From: Paraphaeosphaeria minitans
Lineage: Eukaryota > Ascomycota > Dothideomycetes > Pleosporales > Didymosphaeriaceae
NCBI GenBank assembly: GCA_015832175.1
Contig: WJXW01000015.1
Coordinates: forward strand, 620,001 to 684,000
Direction: 5' to 3'
DNA length: 64,000 nucleotides
A program made the position numbers and the translations under genes. Positions 45,654 through 57,736 of this stretch are shown piece by piece; the stretch's first letter is position 1; the number at the start of each line of letters is the position of its first letter. The notes under the pieces were generated by a model. The model ran no database searches. It was not told where the DNA came from and saw nothing but the letters and a program-made list of their open reading frames with translations.

Positions 45654-46125
45654 CCTATGGCGCCGGTAAGCAGGAACACTAAATATCAACACTAGCAACC
45701 TCGGCACACGGTCTTGGCACAGAGCGTAATTTTGCTGATCCACCAGTAGCTGACAATACCGTAGCTGTACATTCACTAAGCGCGCAAGATCTTCACGAAT
45801 TCATGTCCATACGATCAAAACAATCATGTGATTGCGTTCTTTCTCTGTGCCAAGGCGTGTGCCCTGTGCCGTGTACTGTCCCCTTTCGATTGTTCGTGTC
45901 AAAGTTAGACCGCCCTCCTTATGGCTGGATGTAACAGCATAAGCAAAGACGAACGAGAGAGGGAACATCGGTCGTCCCCGAGGTTGTGGTACATGCAGCT
46001 TGATCGGAAGACAGACATTGGGACATCAAACAAGACCTTAAGTACGGGTTATTGGCGTCTTTCAATCGCATCGCAAAAGCCGAACGTTCTCGCCTAATCG
46101 TGACCGACGAGTCCGATCACGAGCC
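45654..46125. other. Intergenic, promoter region of the beta-lactamase-like gene
   Basis: No gene or repeat recognised. Confidence 0.35.
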
Positions 46126-47499
46126 ATGCCTCTCCTGTTCAAGCCGTCTGTCGCTGCCTTGCTGCACGAATACATCGATGTCGCCACGAGCGGACCAGAG
46201 GCATGTCTCCCAGGAGCCATTGTCCACGTTGTCGATCACAACAATGCCACGCTCTTCTCTTACGCTTCACACCGACACAGCACTCAAACTCTCTTCGACG
46301 TGCACTCAAACTCTCTTCGACGTGTACTCTGTGACAAAGATTGTTTGCACGATCGCTTTCATGCAACTCGTTGACAGCAACGCTCTCTCGCTTGATGATC
46401 ACTTCATCATCAAGCGCCATTTACCGGAGCTTGAAGCGAAGAGAGTGTTGGCTGAGACGGGATCGGTGCGAGGGAAGGAGGACAAGAGCTCACTGTTGAA
46501 CTTTGAGAAGCAACACACAGACATCACGCCCAGGATGCTCTTGAACCATACAAACGGGACTGGCCATTCGCTGTTCAATGCTCGCCTGCGTGAATACCTG
46601 GGGCGTGGCTTCGATGACGAGAACGAGACGGTTGAGCCTTACGGTACGATCTTGCAGTCACCTCTGATGTGGCAGCCAGGCACGCATGCCAGCTATGGCC
46701 AGGGATTCGATTGGTTGGGTGTGCTCCTGGAACGTGTCACGCATCGAGCATTGGGCGATGTGTTCCACCAAAATTTGTTTGCAAAGATGGGAGTCACGCG
46801 GTCTGGATACTCGGGCGGACGAAGTGGTTCCATGCCGACTGGGGAAGGAACAGATCACTGGCCAACGAGGTTTAGGGTGCTTGGTGGGTTTGGTCTCGTG
46901 CCCCGTCTGAGAGTCACGAGAGACGACACATGGCCGATAGGGGGCCACCACGTCGAAACGGGAGCCATGGGAGTAGTATCATGCGTTGCAGATCTTGGGC
47001 GCTTGCTGACTATTCTTCTGCCGCAGAATGGCGGCGTGGTAAGTCGAACTTTCCGGACACGCAGTGGCAAGAGGCTGACTGACCACGTGTCAAACAGGAC
47101 CCTGTGAGTGGAGTTCGAGTGCTGTCCACCGAAAGTGTAGCGGAAATTGGGAAGGTTCAATTAACGAAACATCTGAAAAACGGATGGGGCAACATACGTA
47201 GCACCGATCTTTCCATGATGAATCATGTGGATCTACAAGAGCCTCACCTAGACCCTGCAGGCGGTTTCGGACTGGGTTGCGCTATACAAGGTGCCGATAG
47301 GATACTCCGAGGCGGGTTGGAAGGCAGGAGCGAGGGTAGTATCTATTGGTATGGAGCTGCAAGCACGGATTACTGGGTCGATGTGAAGATGGGTTTCGCG
47401 GTCGTCATGACGGGCAACTTCTTCCCATTTGGGGACGCAAGGTGGGTAGAATTCGTTGCTGGCATAGAAGGATTGATATATAAGGGATTGACAGAGTGA
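46126..47499 (+). pseudogene. Serine beta-lactamase-like (class C/EstB/LovD fold) protein with a 22 bp duplication
   Basis: ATG at 46126 opens MPLLFKPSVAALLHEYIDVA. After about 58 codons the frame breaks because CACTCAAACTCTCTTCGACG(TG) is present twice in tandem (46281-46302, 46303-46324). Beyond it the +1-shifted frame has the family nucleophile motif SVTK in FDVYSVTKIVCTIAFMQLVD, the Tyr motif as YGQGFDWLGVLLERV, and after a 59 nt intron (47039-47097) the C-terminal WYGAASTDYWVDVKMG region. With a single copy of the 22 bp the two frames would meet exactly. These fungal enzymes are esterases, transesterases or lactamases acting in the cytosol; no signal peptide is seen. The rest of the gene reads well, so the break is probably recent. 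Confidence 0.88.
46281..46324. repeat. 22 bp tandem duplication inside the beta-lactamase-like gene
   Basis: Two adjacent identical 22 nt copies; 22 is not a multiple of three, so it shifts the frame just before the SxxK site. Confidence 0.95.
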
Positions 47500-48380
47500 A
47501 GTGGACTGCATTAGCGCTTGGGTTCAGCTGGTGGTGGAAATTGCCTCGTCCATGTGCAGCGCCCCAACAATGCCGCGTGGTCCACTGGTCCATACATAAT
47601 CAGCGCGGTGAGTGTGATGTTAGTTCAATCCTGCTTGGCGGTAATCGCATCGCGCCCCGAGTGCTTCCAAGCGGCGGCATGTGTTCCCGCACGTGGTCAT
47701 CAAATGTGAGATCGCTGCGATGCGTACGTAGTTTTGGTCTACCCTAATCTTGGAAGTAGCACGCACGAAAGCGAGCGACCCTGTAGCGTAGATGCAGAAA
47801 TTCGCGACATTGCCACCCTCGTCAGCTCCTAGCGAGGCCAGGAAGTTGCGACAGTCGTCATCGTATGTCCTTGTAAGGCCATCCCTCAGACCATATCACG
47901 ATGGAACCGAGATTCCACGCAGATCTCTAAGTTCTTTCCGACGGCATGCATAGGCGTCTTCTTCCTGGTGTACAAGAATTAGCTTCACTCGGTGAAAGGG
48001 AATCCTTCTATGTGATGCTCCACACCTCGACCAATGATTTGTGTCGCAGTAGCGATGAGGAATATAGTAGTGAAAATGCCCTTAGAAAGGCTCATAGCTT
48101 CGTTCGTTATTCGGTCTTTGCACACAAACATTGATCGGGTGGCTTCGCCGTTATCTAGTATTGATCCGCTGGAGCAGAAGCACGCACGACGAACGTTCTT
48201 TCGGTGAACTAAGCTCTTTCTTGATCATCCTGTTTGCTGACACAACAATGACATATGCGGGGCCTTCCTCTTGATCAAGAGCCACGTTTGTACTGGCATA
48301 GGTCACTAATTTCTCGAGCCGATGTAGTTCCAATGTGATAATATGTCTCGTGACTAGAGACAAATGCTTACCATGCGGAT
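47500..48380. other. Intergenic, nothing recognised
   Basis: Short open frames only. Confidence 0.35.
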
Positions 48381-48463
48381 CGTGGAATTCCACCGTTTCG
48401 GAATTCCATGAAATATGGTTTTGGAATTCCATCAATGTGGAATACCGTTGTTTGGAATTCCAG
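48381..48463. repeat. Short array of the palindrome TGGAATTCCA, array I
   Basis: GGAATTCC or a near copy starts at 48384, 48400, 48423, 48439 (GGAATACC) and 48454, mostly 15-16 bp apart. A further perfect 8 bp hairpin (AACCTAGC...GCTAGGTT) lies at 48498-48519. Confidence 0.8.
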
Positions 48464-48519
48464 AGCCGCGTTATCATAACGCATAAGCCGTGAGATAAAC
48501 CTAGCGGCAAAGCTAGGTT

Positions 48520-50117
48520 CGAACGTATCGTAATCAGGGATGCCCAAGACCTTAAAACATCACTTCCCCGGACGTTTCGCCGGACCGCTCACTGGTTGCT
48601 GCCTCCTGCTCGCCGAAAGCGTCCATCGACTGGCTACATCTTAAACCTAGGAAGGTATGCGCCGCCTGCGCAACTCAATTCACCCAACGAAATTTCTAAC
48701 CGTTCGCTAGTCGTCGCAAAGCTAGAGAAATGGTATGGTTCTTCTTCTGCTGGGGCTTGGATCGGTGGAAACGGCAACGCACGAAAAAGATGTCCCAGAA
48801 GTCGCCTATTCATAGAGCGTGAGGATTTCTGGTGAAATCGGGGTTAGGGCTTTTCTTTCCCACTATACTAGAAGTAAGTTGTGGTAACTAGCAGGCCGAT
48901 AGAAGCTGTCTTCATGTAGTACCATTAAGAGTATTTTCGATATCTGATTTAGGCTCCAAACAACAGAAAGTTAGTGTCAACAGATCAGTACCTGGATGCG
49001 ATTAGGCTTGGAAGGAATGGTAGGATTATGCCGAAATATGTGCCCCAGAACTCTGTTGTTCCATATCCTTTAACGTCCATCTTTTGTCGAGATTTTCTTT
49101 CCGTGAGAACGCACTGTCAACCATATCAATGCGGACTTCAAGACTCAAGAAATGTAAATGGTCGCTCACTTGGTTTCCGGTCATTTGGCTGTGGCTACAC
49201 GCATCTGTCACGATGATCCGAGCATGAAGTGATGAATACTACTAAGATGAAGTCTAGTGTTTCGAACCCATAATGGCTTAGCCATCGCTTCTTGTGCACC
49301 CAAGACAACGGGTAGCGACATTGCACTACACTGCTTGATGTCGCTATCCTTCTACACTGCAATTTTTAGCGCCAAGGAGGCGATACTCTTGCAGTAGCTT
49401 TACTTGAATTCGCCTTGGCTAATGTGCGCGCGCGCGGAAAAACTTTGATAATGTATATCACGGGAATCCAAAGAGCCTAGAGTAGGTTTCAGGCACCGTA
49501 TTAGATCGCGATAGAATCCTAGAGGGCTAGAAGATAATGAAGGCATCTCCATTCCCCTATGTAGCGTAGATGGTAAGTTGTAAAGAATGGGCATTTCCGT
49601 CCGTCATCTATATAGTATACTGAGAAAATGCGTTTAAGAGTTATCTGCAAGCCCAAAAGGATTTCCTTGAGTATTAGCTTTGCGATTGGCGTGGTCGCGC
49701 TGCCAAGCGTGTGACCAAGGGTGACACACTAAAAATGAGATCTTTCGTAAGTCGGGGAGGATTTGCTTTCCCACCGAGTGTTTGCTCCTGCTTCGAAACA
49801 ATATGCGGGAATTGTGCTTTGCACCGGGTGCGTACCTGTACTCGTGCATGGACAACATCGAGCCTGTTCACTGGAGTCTAGGGTGTAAGCGCCTTGGTTA
49901 GCATGGAGCAGCATGGCTGTCCCGTCGCTAACGAACTTCAATTATCTAGTCACTATCCTCAGCCACCATGAAGCAGGTTTTTTCCAACACATTGTATACC
50001 GGAACTAAATAGACGTACTTGCTTCTTGTGATCCGTCGAATGAACGAAACGGACTCTGGACTCGGGCAAACCCCTTTCTGCCGAACCTGATGACGTTCAA
50101 GCTGACGGATCAGCGCT
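48520..50117. other. Intergenic, nothing recognised
   Basis: No supported gene, RNA or repeat. Confidence 0.35.
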
Positions 50118-50176
50118 GTGGAAATCCGTTATTCTGGAATTCCACCAGCTGGTTTTCCAGCGGGCTGGAATTCCAC
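50118..50176. repeat. Short array of the palindrome TGGAATTCCA, array II
   Basis: GGAAATCC (50120), GGAATTCC (50136), GGTTTTCC (50151) and GGAATTCC (50167), again spaced 15-16 bp. The flanks do not match array I. Confidence 0.75.
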
Positions 50177-53100
50177 AAGCTGCTGTAAGCTCTCCCAGAA
50201 AGCAAGCGATGACGGATTACGGGTGAGCAGAGGGTTAGGTTAGGTATCATTGCTATGGTTCGCCCTTCAGTCGAGACTCTAGTAGACTCAGAGAGGCACA
50301 ATAAGATGAAGTGTAAACCCTAGGCTGGAACATGCGTTATGTGTAGAGCTGGGCCCCAAGGAGTACAGAAAGAATCGACTGTAGCCCAGGCGACCGTCTG
50401 TGGTGCACTAGTAAGCAATTGCAACCGCCAGCTAATCCTAGAAGACAGAGCCAGCCCTCTACTTGTACGTGGCACGTCGCACATGACACTGCTGTCGAGC
50501 ATCTCCAATTCGGGGCAGTTGCTGTTGGTGGTGGCCAAGAGGATCTCAGCCGTAACGACAAAGGCCTTACGAACAATCACTTGATTCGCCCCCGATTTCA
50601 AGATGCAGGCATGCCCCTAAAACCTGTTCCAGTATCTAGGCCTTGTTATCCTGTTCACCCCGTGGGTTACGGATGCATGGGCCATATGCAATAAACCAGG
50701 GCTAGCTGTGAATGGATACCAACGACACTCTCGGTCATCACAGGTAAGTGTCATGTTCGTTGCGCGGAAGAGGAAGTTCTGCAAGCCCGAAACGTGCCTA
50801 AAGCCCCAAGACTCAGCTCCCCAAGTAGCAGAGGGGGGTGTAGATGGGCCCCAAACCTCTGCGTCTTATAACGTTCTGTGCATAACGTCGATAAAATTCA
50901 ATTTCGCAGATGAATCCACCGCTTCTTTATTATTAGCTGCTGGCCTAACTACTAGAACGACCAGCATGGGCGCATAAATCTCCGGCCCTGGCTCCAATTG
51001 AGATGGTGGTCTTCTTGTGCCGTCGTAGGATCAGATGGCGAATGCATTTTCAAGATATCATTGTTTCTACGCAAGCTCAACGATAGTGTAATCTTTAATA
51101 TGTAGAAAAAGATAGATCGGGCTGCGTGAAAGTAATTATCCTGGCCGCCAACAAGATGGTGGCCTCGCGGGATGGAGATGTTATAGAGCTAGGGTGACTT
51201 TAGGTCCAGCATTGACAAAGGATAGACTAACGCAAGGTATGTACAGAGTCTTGAATCTCACGCTATCTGCGTGGAATTTGGCAATGATATACGCTGCATG
51301 AGAATGACCAGAAGAGGTATCGGGCAAGATTCGTAATGGTTCCCAGGAGCTAACTCCGGAATGCTTCGCTTAACTCCGTCAGCTCATCAGCCATCCAAGT
51401 TCGTTGCAAAATGAACATTTTGAGGCATCACGCAGGAACGACTTCGCATATAGACCAGTCGAACGAATTGGATGTCCTCAGTCCTTTCATGTGATGGGAT
51501 AAGGAAGTAAACCCGATTAGAGCAGTATGCGAGGGGAGTCTGAGCCAGGGCACAACCCAGTAAACATTCACTTACTTAATTCCAATCTTATTTTTCCCTT
51601 TGTCCCATATTATGGAGCGAAAAGAAAACTTCATCGCTTTGATCTAGTCCAAGTTTGAAGTCATTTCAACGAGGGTCTCAAAACGGTCATTTCGCAACGG
51701 ACTTCACGCGCTGATGAGCTGGCGGACTAAAACCTTTGAAATCGGATTCGATTGAGACACTTGGGCCACTGTATTTCTAGCGACGCACTGAAGATAACGA
51801 ACGAACTTGGTTCCATTTACAAGCTGTATGTGTTGAAGCAAGCTATCGAACGAAAGTAGTTGTCTTGTATCGAAGGGTGGTGAGATGTTATCTTCCTTCA
51901 CCCATACAGGTGATTTACAGCCACATCGATGTTTGAAGATACGCTGCAGTCCTTCTGAACGAGCTTTTCGGTAGATTCACGGATGCTCTGTAACAACCAT
52001 CGTATACTGGACAACGACTTTGACCACATCTTGGGCACGTGATTTAGGTCACGTCGCGGATTCGCGAAGCGAGATCGCGGACCCGCCAAAAAGCGTCTAT
52101 ATATACTCAGAAAGAACATAGTAGTGATTGATCGACGTTCTACTACTACTGCAGGCAACGCCTTCAACACGAGATGTTCAATTGCTTGCATGCTCCTGCA
52201 CTAGATCAAGATTTTTGCGCAACGAGCGATCGCCATCAGCCTCATAAGTATCGTCCCTCCGGCGTGATGATGACTTGCAGTTAGACGCTGAGGGAGACAC
52301 GCGTGTCGTCTTCTGGGAACGAGGCCGCTTTCCGATCGATGGCTTCGCAAGGGTACGAATCATTATCTGTGGCGCCCTCCACCGAAATGAGCTTCGTTAT
52401 AATCACGATTAGCGTTAGGGGAATAGCAACGGTTTTCAAACTCTTAAACTGACCCTGGCGCAAACAGGACGACGATACACCTTTGTTCAGCACCATCGAC
52501 TCAGGTTCAGATTCGCGCAGGCTACACTACTTCGATAGGATGACGACGAGATTGAAGTTCGGCAGATGTACATGGTGGGAACTCGTCTTACCATTTCAAG
52601 GCTAGCTGAACAAGAAAGGGTGACTGAACAATGCGAGCTGGCACCAGTGGGAGAAAAAACGCTTTGAAAAGCCGGCCCGCTCGAACAAGACATGTCGTGA
52701 GAGTGAATTGAGCTGCCCCAAGACCGATAAATCCACAGGCGAAGGTGGATGCTCAAGCTCAAACGGAGATCGCAGTGAAGAATCTTCCACAACGAGGTCG
52801 GCCGGTTCGTCAAGAGGGTGTATGCGAGAAGCAGGCATTGGCTTTGAGATACTCCTCTCACAATCGTCATGGCAATGAGCTGCAAGCCCCTCTCTTCTTT
52901 GCGATTCGATACTGTGCTTGGCTTTGATATCAAAAAGCTGAACATCAGGTTGCTTTCCTGTACGGTGACGTAGGACATGAGATGTGTCTCGAGCAGGTCC
53001 ACCGCATATCACATTGCCGTATCATAAGTTCACATTCGGGGATGCTGTTGCACCATTGATAAGTTTTCCTCCGATTCGATCGCAGAGCAGGGAGCAGCCA

Positions 53101-53538
53101 GGGCAGCAAGCCGGGAAGAGTCTGTTCGAGATGTACGGGCCGGTGCAGCTGGCGAAGAGGAAGTGGCTGGAGCTGCAGGGGCAGATAATTGAATAGCAAA
53201 TAATGTTGCTGCGGATCATGGGTGCCACTTTTACGAGCGGGAAGTTCGAGACGTGGACGTATCGCCGCGCGCTTCTTCCACAATTTTGGGCTAGCATACA
53301 AGTTACACTGCGTGCCCCAGTTTTGTCCCGGTCGTTCCAATCACTCTTCCGTTATTGCGCTGGCAATTCATGGTAAAGATGTGCGAGTAGCCGTTCTCCC
53401 CTCAGTCTCTCTTTTTTTTTGCCTGTGACAGTATCCCCAGACCACCTGCCCGCATTGTCCTAAGTTACCTCACTCACTTGCATTTTCCATAACGTGGATT
53501 TGGTAAAAAGCTCCAGCTGCGAACGCCCTCATTGCTGC
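50177..53538. other. Long region without a recognised gene
   Basis: On the minus strand, 53012-52602 (e.g. KHSIESQRREGLAAHCHDDC, LRSPFELEHPPSPVDLS) and 52363-52178 (PSIGKRPRSQKTTRVS, then SSRRRDDTYEADGD) have protein-like, basic or polar composition and could be exons of one nuclear protein, but no junction I tried is convincing. A plus frame ending at 53196 (MYGPVQLAKRKWLELQGQI) is equally uncertain. Confidence 0.25.
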
Positions 53539-54035
53539 TTACTCACACAAACGTCGAATAGTCTCAGAGCCACAGTCAGAGTCGTTGGTAGGATAGGTAA
53601 GCCTAGGACGAAGTGAACCCGAATCAATCTGCATGCCAACGCCGCGGGAGGGATTGCCTGATCTGAGAATGACTTCTTGTAACCTGTTCCAGATCGGTTC
53701 TGTGATATGAAATTTCCAATTTATTACGAGGAAAACCCTCTCGTTTGCGTTGATCTCGTATGCCTTGAGACCGAAGATCTCGACCGACTTTTGAGTAGAG
53801 TAATCGCAGTCGTCAAGATACTTAGAAGCAAGGATGAGCGCAGCAAGAAACATGCGTCGACCGCATTGCAGTGACTTTGGGGCGTCGGCATATTTATGAT
53901 TTGATAGGTGAGTCTCAAGCAGCGACAGGTAATGTAAGGATACTTCGACAGTGAAGTACGTTGCTCGGGAGTGATGCGAGAGTTGCTGGATGAAATTGCG
54001 AAGAGGAAGAGAATGTTTTTGACGTGTTTGTCCAT
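53539..54035 (-). pseudogene. Second PCL-type cyclin, decayed
   Basis: The cyclin box is clear: FIQQLSHHSRATYFTVEVSL, HYLSLLETHLSNHKYADAP, then CGRRMFLAALILASKYLDD and EINANERVFLVINWKFHITE, close to Pcl5-like cyclins. The usual upstream segment DKHVKNILF lies in a different frame (53980-54010), so at least one small indel separates it, and a TAA stands just before it. No good start codon remains. It differs enough from the cyclin at 26038-26670 to be another subfamily, not a recent duplicate. The preserved part could still give a short protein from MFLAAL, but that would lack half the box. Confidence 0.65.
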
Positions 54036-54293
54036 TTAGAGCACCGTGTCGACGTAGTCGGTAAGTGGGACTTCTCCAGTTATGGCGCGATGCATTGCCA
54101 CGGCCTTGATTATGCGGCCGTGTCTGAGACAGCTATTCGGCCGCTTCTAGGAAGGACTCAGCTGCACTAGCATGGTATAGAGCCAGGCAGGAAACAGCCG
54201 GCATGCGAGGCGGATACGTCCGCAGGGGGGACGTGAATATAAGCTCTGCTGTAATCACATAGAACGACAAGAAGTTCCTCACCTTACTTCACC

Positions 54294-55183
54294 ATGGCTG
54301 ACGTCCTCCTTGTTTTCTCCATCACCTGCTTTGCCGTTGGACTCACGTTCAGCGCCCTGATCACGTACCGTGACTTTCGAGCTCTTAGAGAGAGACAGCG
54401 TTTCATAAGTGTTCCGTGGCAGATCGCTCTGGTGACTTTTGATCTCGTCCAGGACGGTTTACTTCTATGCTGCCTCGGGTTGACCATCTTCATGATGAAG
54501 AGCCATAGGCTCAACTGGGCAGAGCCCATAGCTTCGTCGGCTGTCCAATTCATGTCGGCGACCAACGTGAGTTTTATGGTCCATTCTACGAATTAGACTA
54601 ATAGGACAGCTTTCGCGTCTTCTCCAAGCTCTGCCCGCTCACTCCTTGGTAACGGTGCTAGCGTACGCAACACTGATAGCCTCACTCACGACCAAAGCAG
54701 TGATTTATCGCAAATGTAAGAAACGCTCCATTTTCCTGACTTCTACTAATTCAGAACAGCGATGTGATCCATACCTTGGTCTACAAGGTTGTTATGCTTG
54801 TGGCCATAGCTGCTTCGTCCCTTCTTTCCGGTATTATCGCATGGCGTCGACGTTGTCTGCACCGCTCGTCAGGGGCCAACCCAAACCGAGATGTAATATG
54901 CTTCTTCACCGCAATGGCTGTTTCCAGCGCTCTCACGACCCTATTCACACTCGCGTGTGCTGTCACGTTCTTCCTTTCTGGGAGAACTGAGAGTGAAGTC
55001 GGCTATCGCCTTCGCTTCACAATTTTCACCGTACGCTACAGGTCCAGCTTGATGATATCACCTAACGCGCCGCAGGTATGTGCCGGTGTCCAGACATTGG
55101 GTATATTCTGCTTCGTTTTAAATGCAACGGAGCGCTCTGTTTCATTGATAAGTGATTCATTGATACGATTGACGACGAGATGA
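54294..55183 (+). CDS. Multi-pass membrane protein, unknown function
   Basis: ATG at 54294 starts a hydrophobic helix (VLLVFSITCFAVGLTFSALI), a basic loop YRDFRALRERQRF and a second helix (WQIALVTFDLVQDGLLLCCL). A GTGAGT intron (about 54568-54612) leads in phase to LVTVLAYATLIASLTTKAVI. A later exon has VYKVVMLVAIAASSLLSGII and MAVSSALTTLFTLACAVTFF, and a 45 nt intron near 55032-55076 precedes VCAGVQTLGIFCFVL. At least six helices are likely. The GTAAGA intron around 54716-54754 does not keep the phase I expect, so a small error or another junction may exist there. The overall layout could suit a receptor-like protein, but I cannot assign a family. Confidence 0.5.
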
Positions 55184-56001
55184 TTGTCAATGCAATGAGC
55201 GTGGCGTGTACTGTAAAGTAACGAGACTAGTTATCAGTTAGAGTTATAAAAATAGCCCTACGAAGTCTTCATCTGTCCTGGCTTTGGCTCTTGCGCGTTC
55301 GCGGCTAACCTGGGTGCGGTACTGACCCACTCGGGTCAACTCGTTTGCGATTCGTAGGGCGCGCGAAGCGTAGCCGCCGGACAGCCTGGACATGCCTACG
55401 TCAGGCCGATCCAGCTTCCAGGCCACAGATGTGTCCACATCCTAGGCATCAACCGCAAAATGGCGCCGGTCACGACATCTAGTGCACCATGTAAAATTAG
55501 ATTATCATTTACCTCATAGATGTCTTTAGACGACGAAGCTGCTATGACGACCTACCACTTGTATTTGATAACGCTAAACGGCATAAGCAGGAATAGGTGG
55601 CAACGCTTTCTTTTCCTAGTCATAAGCACGGGCTTGGAATCAGAACCCGTTCCTGCTGATGCTGAAGCCTTCAAAATTTCTATGCGAAGAGGGAACTGCT
55701 GATGGTTTGCAAGCGCAGGCGAATGCTGCTTGTCCTTCAGCTTTTACAAGGCATTCGTACAGTGATGCTCGGACCCCATAGTTTCTGGCGCTTCTGTAGC
55801 GCAAGCCTGTGTGCTTATATCAACTTAATGTCATGGAATAGTCAGTGAAGAGGGGGATAGTACGGAATAATAGAATACATGCGAGGCAACGCTTCTCCTC
55901 GTCGCAGATAGCTTGCGACGCATTTGCTCGAGCCTCTACCTAACCCCTAGTAATCCCTCTTTCCGTTTACTCCTCAGCGTCGTTCGCACACATTTCTCAA
56001 T
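55184..56001. other. Intergenic, nothing recognised
   Basis: No supported feature. Confidence 0.35.
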
Positions 56002-56643
56002 TTGCGTGCAGCAATTTATTACAGTACAGCAGCTCTTGCTACATTGGCTTGCGCCAGCCCAACTTCCTCGTTTTCGCCTCAACATCACGGACGAGATGAG
56101 CACAATCGCGGATATTACCACGAAGGCGATAGCTTCAGAGAACTTTCACCCTATCTCCCTGACGTTTTTCCCAACCCCTCTCTCGAACAGATCCGCGAGA
56201 CCCAGGAACGAGCCCACGGCACGCTCCCCAACACCCCTCTACCCGCGCATCTCAGCAAGGAAGGCATCACCAACTTCAAGCTCGTCGCCTTCAACGAACT
56301 TTTCGAAGTTGCTTTCTTCTTCGAGCTTGTCCAGAACATCACCAACAACGTCGACGGGTACGACCTTGGCGAGGGACGCGACGAGATCCTCGAGGACCTC
56401 ACTATCATTCTTGCCGTGGAGTAGCTCCACGCTCTCGGTGCCAACGCTATCCTCCAAGCTAATGGCGTTGATCCAATCAAACCCTGCAGGTACAATTTCC
56501 CTGTCAGTGACTACAAGTCGGCCGTTGCACTCGCTGCTACTTTCACCGATGTCGTGCTCGGCGCGCTCCAGGATGTGAACGATATCTTTGCCCAGAACGC
56601 TGAGAACGGTCTCGTGCGTCTCATTTCTTGGTTTGTGGGTTAG
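56002..56643 (+). pseudogene. Ferritin-like secreted protein (Rds1/LsdA type), start and frame lost
   Basis: The frame begins with TTG where the family has ATG, then a signal peptide (RAAIYYSTAALATLACASP). The mature part includes LSKEGITNFKLVAFNELFEV, FFFELVQNITNNVDGYDLG and EDLTIILAVE, then TAG at about 56422, then continues in frame with LHALGANAILQANGV and SAVALAATFTDVVLGALQDV to TAG at 56641. The helices and repeated acidic residues resemble the ferritin-like Rds1/stress or LsdA sexual-development proteins. The stop stands where a second Glu is expected (GAG to TAG), a transversion, not RIP. The loss of ATG plus a nonsense codon make the gene non-functional. Confidence 0.65.
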
Positions 56644-57736
56644 CAACTCTCAGCACTCAGCTCAAGACCCGACGACAAACTTGGACAGCAGACGTGTGAG
56701 CAGATTCTAGCTATCCAGTTCTGATATGCTGAGCCTAGCCCTGAACCATAGGCTGCTACTTACCGTAACCGCGTCTGTCGCTGACACCGCATAGGTTCAG
56801 ATCATCACTGTTGGCATTCTCTGAGTGGATTTAATAAGCCCATCACGGACTAGTAGGTGTTCAGGAAGATGCTTGTCTGTACAATTCACACGCGATGCGT
56901 GTTACGAAAGCAGCCTTTTGGCCGTTCTTGCTTACGCAGTGCTGAGAGGGTCAGAGGAGAGTTACGCAGCTCATGCAGCCTGCTCATGAGCAGAAAAAGG
57001 AAGAACATACCCGTGTTCGGTCCTGCCTTCGCTGACAACAAATTGTGTCTACAGCTGCTTCAACCGTTCAGCCTACAGCAGTCTGATCGGACTTGTCCGG
57101 GAGCTGAAAGCGGACGGTGGAACCAAGCCACTTTTCACGCGGACACAAACGTATGATTCGATCTACAAAGGTAGGAAGGGTGGATAATACTATTACATAT
57201 GGTGAGATGCTAGGATTGCCGTGATTGGCATCTGATATGAGCGGTCAGAAGAATAGTTGATGATTAGTGAATCATTCTTCTGATCGCAAAACTACCACGG
57301 GCTAGTCTGAGGCATCCGTTCATGCCTGCTACTGCAGCATCGTTCTCTGAGCCTCTCCTGTTCTGATAATCACCTGACAGGCCTTGTAGTGTCCAAAACA
57401 CTAGTTGAGCGAGCGTATCCGATTTGCCGGCCTTCCAGGAGCTTGGCATCGGCTTGGGCGTCTTGATGTTGTTTGTATGTGCCACTTCGGCGATGTGTAC
57501 ATAGCTCCGCCCGTATCGATGAAGAAAACAGACTTCCTATTCCACCCACTCATTTCGTCGAGTCCGATAGTCTCTTATTGCTCCATGGTCAGATTCCTCG
57601 TGATTGCATATACACGGCCCCTTGGGGAGTTGTTCGTACAACGCTTGTTTCTCATCCCGTGTCTTGTACAGTACTGCAGGTGGGTTCGAACCGGAGAAAT
57701 GGGTGCTGTTGAGTGCGGCCGTGGAAGTACTCGTGT
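56644..57736. other. Intergenic, nothing recognised
   Basis: No supported gene. GGTTCGAACC near 57684 is a palindrome, not a tRNA. Confidence 0.35.

Noticed and set aside
52178..53012. Possible multi-exon nuclear protein on the minus strand
   Set aside because: Composition is suggestive, but no junction joins the pieces in frame; left as a note in the gap entry.
57676..57694. GGTTCGAACC resembling a tRNA B box
   Set aside because: It is a simple palindrome with no A box or cloverleaf upstream. The same holds for GGTTCGAAC near 48517.
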